Assembly: GCA_036927565.1 (NCBI GenBank)
Contig: JAYESD010000004.1
Coordinates: 87,114,942-87,178,941, forward strand
Reading direction: 5' to 3'
Source of the DNA: Tuctoria greenei
Taxonomy: Eukaryota; Streptophyta; Magnoliopsida; Poales; Poaceae
DNA length: 64,000 bases
The notes under the pieces are model-generated. The model had not been told where the DNA came from. It saw nothing but the letters and a program-made list of their open reading frames with translations, and did not search any database. Numbering within the stretch: the stretch's first letter is position 1; each line of letters opens with the position of its first letter. Both the position numbers and the translations under genes were made by a program. Below, in pieces: positions 10,579 to 22,354 of the stretch.

Positions 10579-11650
10579 ATGGTGAGGACTCGCAACTAGA
10601 GGGATGACAATGATGAGGAGGAGAACAATGGAGCACCTCATAACAACAATGGACAAGGACCTGCCCATTTAGCTATCAATATCGAGCAGCTATTGGCCAT
10701 GCAGAACCAGCTCATGCAGACCATGATACAGACTATGGGATAGCTGCAGGCTGGTAACATCAACAATCAGCCCCACATGCCTCCACCGCCACCCCCACCT
10801 ACTCATTACCGGTTGGGAGAGTTTATGAGGACTAGGGCGCCAACTTTTTCTCAAGCCACTGACCCTACGGATGCTGATGATTGGCTCAAGTCTATGGAGA
10901 AGAAGCTTGCTATTGTTCAATGCAGTGACCGGAAGAAGGTGCTATTTGCTTCCCATCAACTTGTTGGAGCAGCTACCGATTGGTGGGACTCGCTATGCAA
11001 TGCTCATGAGAATCAGGAGAGGATCACCTGGGTGGAATTCAAGGAGAGTTTCCATTCTCATTAGGTGTCGGAGGGTGTTATGATTTTGAAGAGGCAAGAA
11101 TTTGAGAACCTGAGGCAAGGAAGGTCAAGCATGGGTGAATATATCAATAAATTCACTTAACTTTCAAGATATGCCTCTGAAGATGTTAGTCGGGATAGTC
11201 GGAAACAATACTTGTTCATGAGGGGCCTTAACAACGAGATCCAAGTGCGATTGCTGAATTGTGATTATGCTATCTTCTAGAAGCTTGTGCACAAAGCAAT
11301 TGTGGTTGAGAACAAGGTCCATGAGATGGAGCAAGACAACAAGAGGAAGGTGCCATACCAAGGACAACAACAAGGAAGTAATGTGCGCCCTCGCTTTGCA
11401 CCACCCAATGCGCCATATTTCAGCTCTTCTGCTCCTGCTCAACGTCCTAGTTATGCACCGTGCCCAGCTCAGTTTGTGCAACAGTGCCCTGTCATGCAAG
11501 CACCTAGGCCTCCAATGCCTTACGCACCTTGTGCCAACTTTCCTGGTGCCAATGAGCAGAATCAAGTACGTCCAAATTCTGGTGCAGTGAAGAAGTGCTA
11601 TACTTGTGGAGAAGCTGGACACTTTGCACATCAATGTCCTAAGTTAGGCC
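10579..11650 (+). pseudogene. Element B gag, interrupted by shared stops
   Basis: ATG at 10579 is followed by GTGAGGACTCGCAAC and then TAG at 10597-10599. Further TAG stops lie at 10741-10743 and 11062-11064. All three occur at equivalent places in C (16208, 16352, 16673). Between them lie the gag blocks DADDWLKSMEKKLAIVQCSD and ATDWWDSLCNAHENQERITW. After further stops (about 11158 and 11278) the long frame from 11287 holds an intact CCHC knuckle, KKCYTCGEAGHFAHQCPK, near 11591-11645. Confidence 0.8.
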
Positions 11651-12384
11651 TTGGTCAAGGAAGCAATGCGCCGAGGCAAAACCCAAGACCCAATGGAGGA
11701 CAGACACAAGGGAACCATGGACAGCAGAATTTTGCTCGTGGCAACGTGAACCATGACTCTACGGAGGATGCTCAACAAGCAGATGACATGGTGATTTATA
11801 TGTTTTTCGCAAACTCCAACCCGACGACTATGCTATTTGATTCTGGAGCATCACATTCATTCATTGCATCGAAATATGTTGCCAAGTATAGCTTGCCTAT
11901 CTCTCATATGAAATTTACTCTATTGGTTAAGTCTCCTGGAGGAGAGATGAGGACAAGTATAGTATGTCCAAAAGTAAGCCTTAGAATCAGGAGGGTAGAA
12001 TTCTCCGCCAACCTCCTTGTTTTGGATTCTCAAGGATTGGATATTATACTTTGTATGGACTGGTTGAGAAAGCACAATGGAGTCATCGAATGTGCTGCGA
12101 AGACAGCGAAGATGACTAATGAGGAAGGGATCACCGTAGAGTTTGAAGCATCTCAACACGCACCAAAGCAATTAGAGCTGAACCACATGGACGGTGCCGC
12201 AATTGAGGAGATTCTAGTGGTGTGTGAATTCTTGGACGTGTTCCCGGATGAGTTGCCAAGTATGCCACCTGACCGAGACATTGAGTTTGTTATTTATTTA
12301 ATTACTGAAACTGCACCTATAGCTAAGAGGCCCTATAGGACGCCTCCTAAGGAATTAGCGGAGCTCAAGAAGCAGACTCAATAG
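11651..12384 (+). pseudogene. Element B protease and start of RT
   Basis: The 365-codon frame from 11287 continues through the retropepsin motif MLFDSGASHSFIA near 11830, the block DIILCMDWLRKHNGVIE (Cys where A and D have Gly or Pro), and the RT N-terminal segment DELPSMPPDRDIEF. It ends at a TAG at about 12382, where C reads through with a Gln codon (CAAGAGCAACTAGAG in C; CAATAGAAACTAGAG in B). Confidence 0.75.
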
Positions 12385-13370
12385 AAACTAGAGAAGGGTT
12401 TTATGCGCCCAAGCTCTTCACCTTGGGGAGCGCCCATTCTATTTGTGGACAAGAAGGATGGATCGCAAAGGATGTGTGTGGATTATCGAGCTCTCAACGA
12501 AGTGACAATCAAGAACAAATACACATTGCCACGCATAGGAGACTTATTTGATCAGACGAAGGGTGCTTGTGTCTTCTCCAAGATTGATTTGAGGTCGGGA
12601 TACTTTCAAGTGAAGATTAGACCGTCGGATATACCCAAGACATCTTTTAGGACACAGTATGGATCTTATGAGTACACCGTGGTGTCGTTTGGTTTGACCA
12701 ATGCACCTGCCTACTTTATGTACCTCATGAATAAGGTCTTCATGGAGTACTTGGACAAGTTTGTTGTGGTGTTCATTGATGACATTATGATATACTCGAA
12801 GGATGAGAAGGAGCATGAGGAACACTTGAGGCTTACATTGCAGAAATTGAGGGAGCATCAATTGTACGCCAAGTTCAACAAGTGTCAGTTTTGGTTGAGA
12901 GAAGTATCATTTCTGGGTCATATCATCTCGGGAGGAGGAGTATCAGTTGACCCAAGAAAGGTGAGGGATGTGCTAAGGTGGGAGCCACTGCAAAACATAA
13001 AGGAGATCCGGTGTTTTCTTTGGATGGCTGGATATTACCGCCGGTTCATCAAGGATTTCTCCAAGATAGCCAAGCCAATGACGGAATTGTTGATGAAGGG
13101 GAAAGCTTTCCATTGGACTCAAGCTTGTCAAAATAGTTTTGAGGATCTAAAGAAGAGGTTAACTATAGCCCCGGTTTCGGTTTTTCCGGATGTAAGAAAA
13201 AGTTTTGACATATATTGTGATGCATCGAGACAAGGACTTGGATGTGTGCTCATGCAGGAAGGTCAAGTGGTCGCATATTCATCGAGGCAACTGAAGAAAC
13301 ATGAGCAGAATTATCCTACGCATGATTTGGAACTCGCAGCCGTGGTACACGCATTGAAAAATTAGGAGAC
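12385..13370 (+). CDS. Element B reverse transcriptase and RNase H (long open frame)
   Basis: A 320-codon frame from 12403 holds all RT landmarks: FVDKKDGSQRMCVDYRALN, KIDLRSGYFQVKIRPSDIPK, the catalytic VVFIDDIMIYSKDEKEHEEH, CQFWLREVSFLGHIISGGGV, and RNase H FDIYCDASRQGLGCVLMQ with the first catalytic Asp. It ends at a stop at about 13365, inside RNase H (C reads HALKIWRHYI at the same place). RT itself looks intact, but gag is broken upstream and integrase is deleted downstream, so B is at most a source of RT. Confidence 0.75.
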
Positions 13371-13879
13371 ACTACATCCTTGGACATAGGTGTGAAATTT
13401 ACACGGATCATAAGAGTCTTAAGTATATTTTCACACAAACGGACCTGAATTTGAGGCAACAAAGATGGTTGGAGCTCATCAAAGATTATGATGTGGGAAT
13501 CAACTATCACCCGGGAAAAGCCAATGTTGTGGCTGATGCATTGAGTAGGAAAGGAGTAAGTCACCAACTCACGGTTCAAGAATTACCATCCGAGTTATGC
13601 AAGGAGTTGGAACGATTGAAACTCGGATTTATCAATGAGATGGGGATGATGGAGTTAAATCCGACCTTGGAGCAAGAAATTCGAGAGGGTCAAAATCTTG
13701 CAAACCAAGGAGAGAGTTACAAGAAACAAGGTCATCAGATGGTGTAAAGTGCAATGGAAGCATCATACAGAATTGGAGGCAACATGGGAGTTGGAGAATG
13801 ATCTTAAGAAGGAATTTCCCTATCTTTTCTCTTCCGCGTCGAATCTCGAGGGCAAGATTCGTTTTAAGGGGGGTAGGTT
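13371..13879 (+). pseudogene. Element B RNase H end fused to chromodomain; integrase deleted
   Basis: After RNase H (RWLELIKDYDVGINYHPGKA, ADALSRKG) the sequence passes at about 13688-13700 from the GAGAGGGTC of the pre-integrase linker straight to the AAAATCTTG that precedes the chromodomain in element A (5467). About 1.26 kb encoding zinc finger and catalytic core is missing. The residual chromodomain (ETK/TKERVTRNKVIRWCKVQW type, ending EFPYLFSSASN) reads from 13698. The same junction is in C at about 19291-19300. Confidence 0.8.
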
Positions 13880-15920
13880 CGTAACACCCTCATTTTTATG
13901 AATCATGCCCTGCATCCATCACTAAATATGTCTAACATTAATCCTCACAAAAAGGAACAAGTTTAGAATGAATTTATAGCAAAACTGCACTTAAGAATTC
14001 TAGGAAGTGCGAACTAGTCCGATTTTGGAGCGTACTAGTCCGTTTTCTCTCTGACTTCCATCAGACTCGTGCGTATTTCTATGGACTAGCCTGTTTTTGC
14101 CTCTGGATACCTTTGGACTTGTCAGGTCCTATGCAGACTAGTCTGGTGTCCCAAATTGCTTGAAATTTTGCTAAGTCCCTAGACCTATCCGGACTAGTCC
14201 GGTATTCCAGCGGACTTGTCTGTTCCTATGCGGACTAGTCTGGTGTCCCAAATTGCTTGAAATTTCGCTAAGTCCATGGACCTATCCGGACTAGTCCGGT
14301 ATTCCAGCGGACTTGTCCGTTTTTCCTTGACTAAAGTCGGACTTGTCCGATTTTTGGCCAGACTTGTCTGTTTTTCCCCTCTGGATAAGTTCGGACTTGT
14401 CTGATGTCTAGTCCGGACTTGTCCTGTTTCTCTCTGTCCAACTTTGGACTAGTCTGACCCTTTTCGAACTTGTCCGATAGTTCGCGACTCCGAGTTGATA
14501 TTCTGTTTCATGACTTGTTTCTTGGGCTTTACGTTAAGTGGGCCTATGGATGTCGTGCCTAACTCTTTTAGAGCCCATGTGGGACTCTGAACCGACCTCT
14601 ACTCATCTCAAACTCGAAATCCATCTTACCCTGGCCTACATCTCTATATAAACAACCCCACCCCTTGGCTTGACACCTATTTGCCACTTTTCCACCACAC
14701 TCAAACCCTAGCTCGTGAATAGCTGCCACCAAGGAGGGAGAAGGACATCTAGAGCAAGAATAAGAAGAGGAGGAAACAAAAGAGGATCAAGATCTCCATC
14801 AAGTTTCGTTCTCCATTGCCAATTCACCATCAAGTTCTTTATCAACCCTAGATCGTCAAGATCCAAGTGTTGCCTCAAAGATCCTTGATTCATTGGAGTT
14901 CTAGACACCTGGTGTACCTTCTACTTCCAATTCCTTACGTGAATTCGACCCCGTTTCTCCAAATTCACTTCAATCTAGAAAACCCTAGTTCGCTAGTTCT
15001 GCGAAGTGCGGACTTGTCTTGTCCCGCGGACTAGTCCGATCTTCCTGGTTAAATTGTGTTGAGTTAATTCTAAAATTGTTTCAAATCAAATCCAAACCCG
15101 TATAGCTTGTTAAAAGCTATTAGAACTAGTTAGTAAACATTAAAAGCAACTCATTACCAAGTTCCACCTTGCATTTGCATTAATCATGCATGTCATGTCA
15201 TATTGAGTAATATATGTGCATCTATTGATTGTGATTCTTGTCTTGTATGTTTGTTTTGTGGAATAGACGGATTTGCGCTAGAGAGTGTCGCAGAGGATTT
15301 CCATTACCAAGAGTTGGAAGGCTTTGACCCGAACCAATCCCAAGAGCAATACAAGTGTCCTTGGAGCATATTGATCCTGTTGTTAAAGTAAATGTTTTGT
15401 TTACAAAACTGCATGCTTATGTAAATTTGATGGGAACTCCTATGGTAGGAAGTTTACTAGATTTGTTAAACCACCCATGTCACCTGGAATTTATGGTAGA
15501 GAGTTGGGATGGGCTTTTTATCCTTTTTGCTTCGCTTAATTAATTGGGATGGAAAACAACTATACCACCAGAAATTGCAGGTCAATACTGGGAGTATAAT
15601 GATGAGAATGCGAGTTCTAGGCCGCGTCTGCCGTAAGCTTTGCCTGTGGTGTTATTTGGTGCTGCGCTATACCTTATTTGCCTATGCTGCCTAGTTTGCT
15701 TATTTAGTTTATTTCCGCTGCATTAATTGAAACTTGTCATTAATATTCATTAGAGCTTTTATTCAAGGATATTATGAATTCTATAATAAAAGTGCTTAAT
15801 TAATCTTGTTCTGTGGAAATTTTCTGTATATCCTTTTGTGATTGCACTCGTGTGTGTGTGTCGAACGTCCTGGGCACACATATGCGTTCACTTGGTTCAT
15901 TTTCGGAACCGGGTGTCAAA
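13880..15920 (+). repeat. LTR2 of the array: shared, mosaic LTR
   Basis: It starts CGTAACACC (T to C) and ends GGTGTCAAA (C to A); it is at once the 3' LTR of B and the 5' LTR of C. It carries the same ~910-base deletion as LTR1 (junction near 15570) and a private 97-base tandem duplication (14127-14223 and 14224-14320). Diagnostic bases match LTR3 near its start and LTR1 near its end. Confidence 0.85.
14127..14320 (+). repeat. 97-bp tandem duplication inside LTR2
   Basis: Two copies begin TCCTATGC(A/G)G at 14127 and 14224 and both include CTATCCGGACTAGTCCGGTA. LTR1 and LTR3 have a single copy, so it arose after the array formed or in the exchange itself. It adds palindrome motifs. Confidence 0.8.
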
Positions 15921-15923
15921 AAT

Positions 15924-15936
15924 TGGTATGAGAGCC
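15924..15936 (+). other. Primer-binding site of element C, mutated
   Basis: TGGTATGAGAGCC differs from the tRNA-Met type site by one base (C to G). Confidence 0.75.
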
Positions 15937-16189
15937 ACAGGTTGACCGTAGGACGCAACCTAGATAGAATGGACACTTTAGAGCACATAGGAAAACTCAG
16001 GAATCAATGTGTTTTTGCTTGGTGTGCTGTTTGCTATATATTGTTGCTTGTGTGCTTAATAGAGGATTTTGGGATGCTTTAGCATTGCCATGTCCACATA
16101 GGCTAGTGTAGTTAGTTGCTTAGTTTCATATCTCTTGATGCATATAGTTGGGGACGTCTTCTAAATTCTTGTCTCTTGCTTTTCTTCAT

Positions 16190-17260
16190 ATGGTGAGGAC
16201 TCGCAACTAGAGGGATGGCAATGATGAAGAGGAGAACAATGGAGCACCTCATAACAACAATGGACAAGGACCTGCCCATTTAGCTATCAATATCGAGCAG
16301 CTATTGGCCATGCAGAACGAGCTCATGCAGACCATGCTACAGACTATGGGATAGCTGCAGGCTGGTAACATCAACAATCAGCCCCACATGCCTCCACCGC
16401 CACCCCCACCTCCTCATAACCGGTTGGGAGAGTTTATGAGGACTAGGCCGCCAACTTTTTCTCAAGTCGCTGACCCTACAGATGCTGATGATTGGCTCAA
16501 GTCTATGGAGAAGAAGCTTGCTATTGTTCAACGTAGTGACCAGAAGAAGGTGCTATTTGCTTCCCATCAACTTGTTGGAGCAGCTGCCGATTGGTGGGAC
16601 TCGCTATGCAATGCTCATGACAATCAGGAGAGGATCACCTGGGCGGAATTCAAGGAGAGTTACCATTCTCATTAGGTGCCGGAGGGTGTTATGATTTTGA
16701 AGAGGCAAGAATTTGAGAACCTGAGGCAAGGAAGGTCAAGCGTGGGTGAATATATCAATAAATTCACTCAACTTTCAAGATATGCCCCTGAAGATGTTAG
16801 TCGAGATAGCCGAAAACAATACTTGTTCATGAGGGGCCTTAACAACGAGATCCAAGTGCAATTGCTGAATTGTGATTATGCCAACTTCCAGAAGCTTGTG
16901 GAAAAAGCAATTGTGGTTGAGAACAAGGTCCGTGAGATGGAGCAAGACAACAAGAGGAAGGTGCCATACCAAGGACAAAAACAAGGAAGTAATGTGCACC
17001 CTCGCTTTGCACCACCCAATGCACCATATTTCAGCTCTTCTGCTCCTGCTCAACACCCTGGTTATGCACTGCGCCCAACTCAGTTTGTGCAACAGTGCCC
17101 TGTTATGCAAGCACCTAGGCCTCCAATGCCTTACGCACCTTGTGCCAACTTTCCTGGTGCCAATGTGCAGAATCAAGTCCGTCCAAATTCTGGTGCAGTG
17201 AAGAAGTGCTATACATGTGGAGAAGCTGGACACTTTGCACATCTATGGCCTAAGTCAAGC
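16190..17260 (+). pseudogene. Element C gag with the same stops as B
   Basis: ATG at 16190, then TAG at 16208-16210, 16352-16354 and 16673-16675, homologous to those in B. The frame reopens at 16676 (CDS to 18100) through PEGVMILKRQEFENLRQGR and the proline/glutamine-rich linker. The zinc knuckle near 17202-17255 reads KKCYTCGEAGHFAHLWPK: the last ligand Cys is replaced by Trp, so it should not coordinate zinc normally. Confidence 0.8.
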
Positions 17261-18100
17261 CTTGGTCAAGGAAGCAATGCGACGAGGCAAAACCCAAGAC
17301 CCAATGGAGGACAGCCACAAGGGAACCATGGACAGCTGTGTTTTGCTCGTGGCAACGTGAACCATGTCTCTATGGATGATGCTCAACAAGCAGATGACGT
17401 GGTGATTGATATGTTTCTCGCAAACTCCAACCCGACGACTATGTTATTTGATTCTGGAGCATCACATTCATTCATTGCATCAAAATATGTTGCCAAGTAT
17501 AGCTTGCCTATCTATCATATGAAATTTACTCTATTAGTTAAGTCTCCTGGAGGAGAGATGAGGACAAGTATAATATGTCCAAAAGTAAGCCTTAGAATAA
17601 GGAGGGTAGAATTCTCCGCCAACCTCCTTGTTTTGGATTCTCAAGGATTGCATATTATATTTTGTATGGAGTGGTTGAGAAAGCACAATGGAGTCATCGA
17701 ATGTGCCACGAAGATGGTGAAGATGACTAATGAGGAAGGGATCACCGTAGAGTTTAAAGCATCTCAACATGCACCAAAGCAATTGGAGCTGAACCACATG
17801 GATGGTGCCGGAATCGAGGAGATTCCAGTGGTGTGTGAATTCTTGAACGTGTTCCCAGATGAGTTGCCAGGTATGCCACCTGACCGAGACATTGAGTTTG
17901 TTATTGATTTATTAACTGGAACTGCACCTATAGCTAAGAGGCCCTATAGGATGCCTCCTAAGGAATTAGCTGAGCTCAAGAAACATACTCAAGAGCAACT
18001 AGAGAAGGGCTTTATTCACCCGAGCTCTTCACCTTGGGGAGCGCCCGTTCTATTTGTGGACAAGAAGGATGGTTCGCAAAGGATGTGTGTGGATTACTGA
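17261..18100 (+). pseudogene. Element C protease and RT N-terminus
   Basis: Part of the 474-codon frame beginning at 16676. It includes MLFDSGASHSFIASKYVAKY (protease active site), the HIIFCMEWLRKHNGVIE block (usual GMDW changed to CMEW), and RT as far as FVDKKDGSQRMCVDY. It ends at a TGA at 18098-18100, where A and B have CGA. Confidence 0.75.
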
Positions 18101-19482
18101 ACTCTCAACAAAGTGAGAATCAAGAACAAGTACACCTTGCCACGCATAGAAGACTTGTTTGATCATATGAAGGGTGCTTGTGTCTTCTCCAAGATTGATT
18201 TGAGGTCGGGATACTTTCAAATGAAGATTAGACCGTTGGATATACCCAATACATCTTTTAGCAAACAGTATGGATCTTATGAGTACACTGTGGTGTCGTT
18301 AGGATTGACCAATGCACCTGCCTACTTTATGTACCTCATGAATAAGGTCTTCATGGAGTACTTGGAAAAGTTGGTTGTGGTGTTCATTGATGACATTATG
18401 ATATACTTGAAGGATGAGAAGGAGCATGAGGAACACTTGAGGCTTACATTGCGGAAATTGAGGGAGCATCAATTGTACGCCAAGTTCAACAAGTGTTAGT
18501 TTTGGTTGAGGGAAGTATCATTTGTGATATCATTTCGGGAGGAGTATCGATTGACCCAAGAAAGGTGAGGGATGTGCTAAGGTGGGAGCCACTGCAAAAC
18601 GTAAAGGAGATTCGTAGTTTTCTTGGGAAGGCTGGATATTACCGCCGGTTCATCTAGGATTTCTCCAAGATAGCCAAGCCAATGACAGAATTGTTGATGA
18701 AGGGGAAAGCTTTCCATTGGACTCAAGCTTGTCAAAACAGTTTTGAAGAGCTAAAGGAGAGGTTAACTATAGCCCCAGTTTTGGTTTTGCCAGATGTAAG
18801 AAAAAGTTTCGACATATATTGTGATGCATCGAGACAAGAACTTGGATGTGTGCTCATGTAGGAAGGTCAAGTGGTCGCCTATGCATCGAGGCAATTGAAG
18901 AAACATGAGCAGAATTATCCTACACATGATTTGGAACTCGCAACCATGGTACACGCATTGAAAATTTGGAGACACTACATCCTTGGACATAGGTGTGAAA
19001 TTTACATGGATCATAAGAGTCTTAAGTATATTTTCACACAAACAGACCTGAATTTGAGGCAACGAAGATGGTTGGAGCTCATCAAAGATTATGATGTGGG
19101 AATCAACTATCACCTAAGAAAAGCCAATGTTGTGGCCGATGCATTGAGTAGGAAAGGAGTAAGTCACCAACTCACGGTTCGAGAATTACCATCCGAGTTA
19201 TGCAAGGAGTTGGAACGATTGAAACTCGGATTCATCAATGAGATGGGGATGATGGAGTTAAATCCGACCTTGGAGCAAGAAATTTGAGAGGGTCAAAATC
19301 ATGCAAACCAAGGAGAGAGTTACAAGAAACAAGGTGATCGGATAGTGTAAAGTGCAATGGAAGCATCATACAGAATTGGAGGCAACATGGGAGTTGGAGA
19401 ATGATCTTAAGAAGGAATTTCCCTATCTTTTCTCTCCAGCGTCGAATCTCGAGGGCAAGATTCGTTTCAAGGGGGGTAGGTT
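18101..19482 (+). pseudogene. Element C RT, RNase H and chromodomain remnant; integrase deleted
   Basis: RT continues from 18113 (KIDLRSGYFQMKIR, VVFIDDIMIYLKDEKEHEEH) to a TAG at 18497. Small deletions near 18521-18550 remove residues of the LGHIISGGG segment and shift frame. RNase H reads from about 18790 with a stop at 18860, then VAYASRQLKKHEQNYPTHDL to about 19285. The integrase deletion junction at 19291-19300 matches B, and only chromodomain-coding remnants follow. Confidence 0.8.
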
Positions 19483-22349
19483 CTTAACACCCTCATTTTC
19501 ATGCATCATGCACTGCATCCATCATTAAATATGTCTAACATTAATCCACACAAAAGGAACAAGTTTAAAATGAATTTATAGCAAAACCGCACTTAAGAAT
19601 TCTGGGAAGTGCGGACTAGTTCGATTTTGGAGTGGAATAGTCCGATTTCTCTCTGACTTCCATCGGACTTGTCCATATTTCTATGGACTAGTCTGGTCTT
19701 GCCTCTGGACACCTTCGGACTTGTCAGGTCCTATGCGGACTAGTCCGGTGTCCCAAAATGCTTGAAATTTTGCTAAGTCCCTGGACCTTTCCGGACTAGT
19801 CCGATATTCCAGTGTACTTTCCGTTTTTCCTTCTGACTAAAGTTGGACTTGTCCGATTTTTGGCCAGACTTGTCTATTTTCCCCTCTGGATAAGTTTGGA
19901 CTTGTCCGATGTCCAATCCGGACTTATCCGATTTCTCTATGTCCAACTTCGGACTAGTCTGACACTTTTTGGACTTCTCCAATAGTTCGCGACTCTGAGT
20001 TGATCTTTTGTTTCACGACTTGTTTCTTAGGTTTTACGTTATGTGGGCCTAGGGACGTCGTGCCTAACTCTTTTAGAGCCCATGTGGGACTCTAAACTGA
20101 CCTCTACTCATCTCAAACTCAAAATCCATCTAACCCTAGCCTCCACCTCTATATAAACAACCCCACCCCTTGGCTTGACACCTATTTGCCACTTTTCCAC
20201 CTCACCCAAACTCGAGCTCGTGAATATCCGCCACCAAGGAGGGAGAAGGAGATCTAGAGCAAGAAGAAGAAGAGGAGGAAATGAATGAGGATCAAGATCT
20301 CCATCAAGTTTCATTCTCCATCGCCAATTCACCATTAAGTTCTTTATCAACCCTAGATCGTCAAGATCCAAGTGTTGCCTCAAAGATCCTTGATTCATTG
20401 GAGTTCTAGACACCTGGTATACCTTCTACTTCCATTTCCTTACGTGAATTCGACCCCGTTTCTCCAAATTCACTTCGATCTAGAAAACCCTAGTTCGCCA
20501 TTTCTGCGAAGTGCGGACTTGTCCGGTCCCTAGCGGACTAGTCCGATCTTACTGGTTAAATTGTGTTGAGTTAATTCTAAAACTGTTTCAAATCAAATCC
20601 AAACCTGTATAACTTGTTAAAATCTATTAGAACTAGTTAGTAAACATTAAAAGCAACTCGTTACCAAGTTCCACCTTGCATTTGCATTAATCATGCATGT
20701 CATGTCATATTGAGAAATATATGTGCATCTATTGATTGTAATTCTTGTCTTGTATGTTTGTTGTGTGGTATAGTCGAATTTGCGCTAGAGAGTGCCGAAG
20801 AGGATCTCCAACACCAAGAGTTTGAAGGATTCGACCCTAACTCCCAAGAGCAAGGCAAGTGTCCTTGAAACATATTGATCCTGTTTTTAAAGTACATGTT
20901 TTGTTTACAAAACTGCATGCTTGTGTCAATTTGATGGGAACTCCTATGGTAGGAAGTTTACTAGATTTGTTAAACCACCCTTGTCACCTGGAATTTATGG
21001 TAGAGAGTCGGGATGTGCTTTTTACCTTTTTTGCTTCGCTTAATTAATTGGGATGGAAAACAACTATACCACCTAACTTAATTATGTATTTATGAGATTT
21101 GATTAACATGAACTGGTTAATACGGTATGGTAACGGGTGATCTAAGCAAGCCTGGTATGTGGATGGGTTGGATGTTATGGCCGTTTGCTTGCTTTAGATC
21201 TAAGGACCGGTTCGTGAAGCGACCATCCAGGATTTACAGTGCGACCACGAGGCCAAATATGGATGTGGCATAGCTGATTAATTACGGCTTTGCCTGTGCT
21301 ATTTGGCCATTAAGGATGCTCGGGGAAGGGGTAGTCAGATTGAGTTTTTTGATGATTGGTGGGACTACCCTGGGATCCGAATGGCTCAAGAAAGGGCCCA
21401 TGGTTGAAGATGTGCTCAGTTGGAGGCATTGCCACCGGTGAAACCTCAGTGGGGTATAAATAGGCTAGTAATCCCGTTGTAAAGGATATTTTGTGATCTC
21501 TTAGCCACACACCTAAGAAAGTTTGAGACCACAAAATTGAGATTCTATAGTCATCGCAAGGTGATGAAATCACAAACATGTGGGTAAAGCGGTACAACCT
21601 CTGCAGAGTGTCTAAAAACTATCATGATGGCCGTGCTCTCAGTTATGACAACCTGGACCCTCACATGATTAGGGGAAGACTTGGTATTGGGATGGTTTTT
21701 GGGATGGTTATGGATGGTATTATGGATTAAATTCTGGTATTGGATATGGTTATTGGTAATGAGAAATTTGGAAATATGGATGATGATAATGAAATATGGA
21801 TTGGTACTATGTTATTAATTATGGTTTATGATGAGTTGTTTCACATACATATAATATATTGCTTTTCAAATGTTTTAATGTACTTTTCAGCACTTAGCCA
21901 TTATTATATTCGTCATTTGAATCAGCTACATGCCATACTTTCCACACTTGCCGAGTACGACATGTAATCACTGTTGCAATTCCCCCACCAACAGTTGCAG
22001 GTCAGGATTGGGAGTATAATGATGATAATGCGGAGTTCTAGGCCGTGTCTGCCGCGAGCTTTGCCTGTGGTGTTATTTGTAGCTGCGCTATACCCTATTT
22101 GCTTATGCTGCCTAGTTTCCTAGTTTGCTTGTTTAGTTTATTTCTGCTGCATTAGTTGAAACTTGTCATTAATATTCATTGGAGCTTATATTCGAGGATA
22201 TTATGAATTCTGTAATAAAAGTGCTTGATTAATCTTGTTCTGTGGAATTTTTTTGTATATCCTTTTGTGATTGCACTCGTATATGTGTGTTGAACGTCCT
22301 GGGCACACATATGCGTTCACTTGGTTCATTTTTGGAACCGGGTGTCACA
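19483..22349 (+). repeat. LTR3 of the array: full-length form
   Basis: It starts CTTAACACC (mutated TGTAACACC) after the AAGGGGGGTAGG tract and ends GGTGTCACA. It retains the ~910-base block (about 21075-21985) that LTR1 and LTR2 lack. LTR D (41950-42960 part) also has this block, so the long form is ancestral. It holds palindromes, TATATAAA at 20150-20157, and the leader with CAACCCTAGATCGTCAAG. Confidence 0.85.
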
Positions 22350-22354
22350 GGGCC
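22350..22354 (+). other. Target-site duplication GGGCC, right copy
   Basis: It matches 8370-8374 and lies immediately outside the GGTGTCACA end of LTR3. Confidence 0.85.

Larger units (their letters stand above)
8375..22349 (+). mobile_element. Tandem chromovirus array LTR1-B-LTR2-C-LTR3
   Basis: Three LTRs (8375-10309, 13880-15920, 19483-22349) alternate with two internal regions (10310-13879, 15921-19482), all in the same direction, and the outer ends share one GGGCC target duplication. This is the expected product of unequal recombination between the LTRs of a single insertion. B and C share the same integrase deletion and the same three early gag stops, which supports duplication of one already defective element. 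It sits inside the antisense ORF of element T. Confidence 0.85.

Noticed and set aside
21310..21597. Short ORFs in LTR3 and LTR D (also 42241-42588, 42566-42862)
   Set aside because: Both LTRs have different frames at the homologous place; no conservation of protein.
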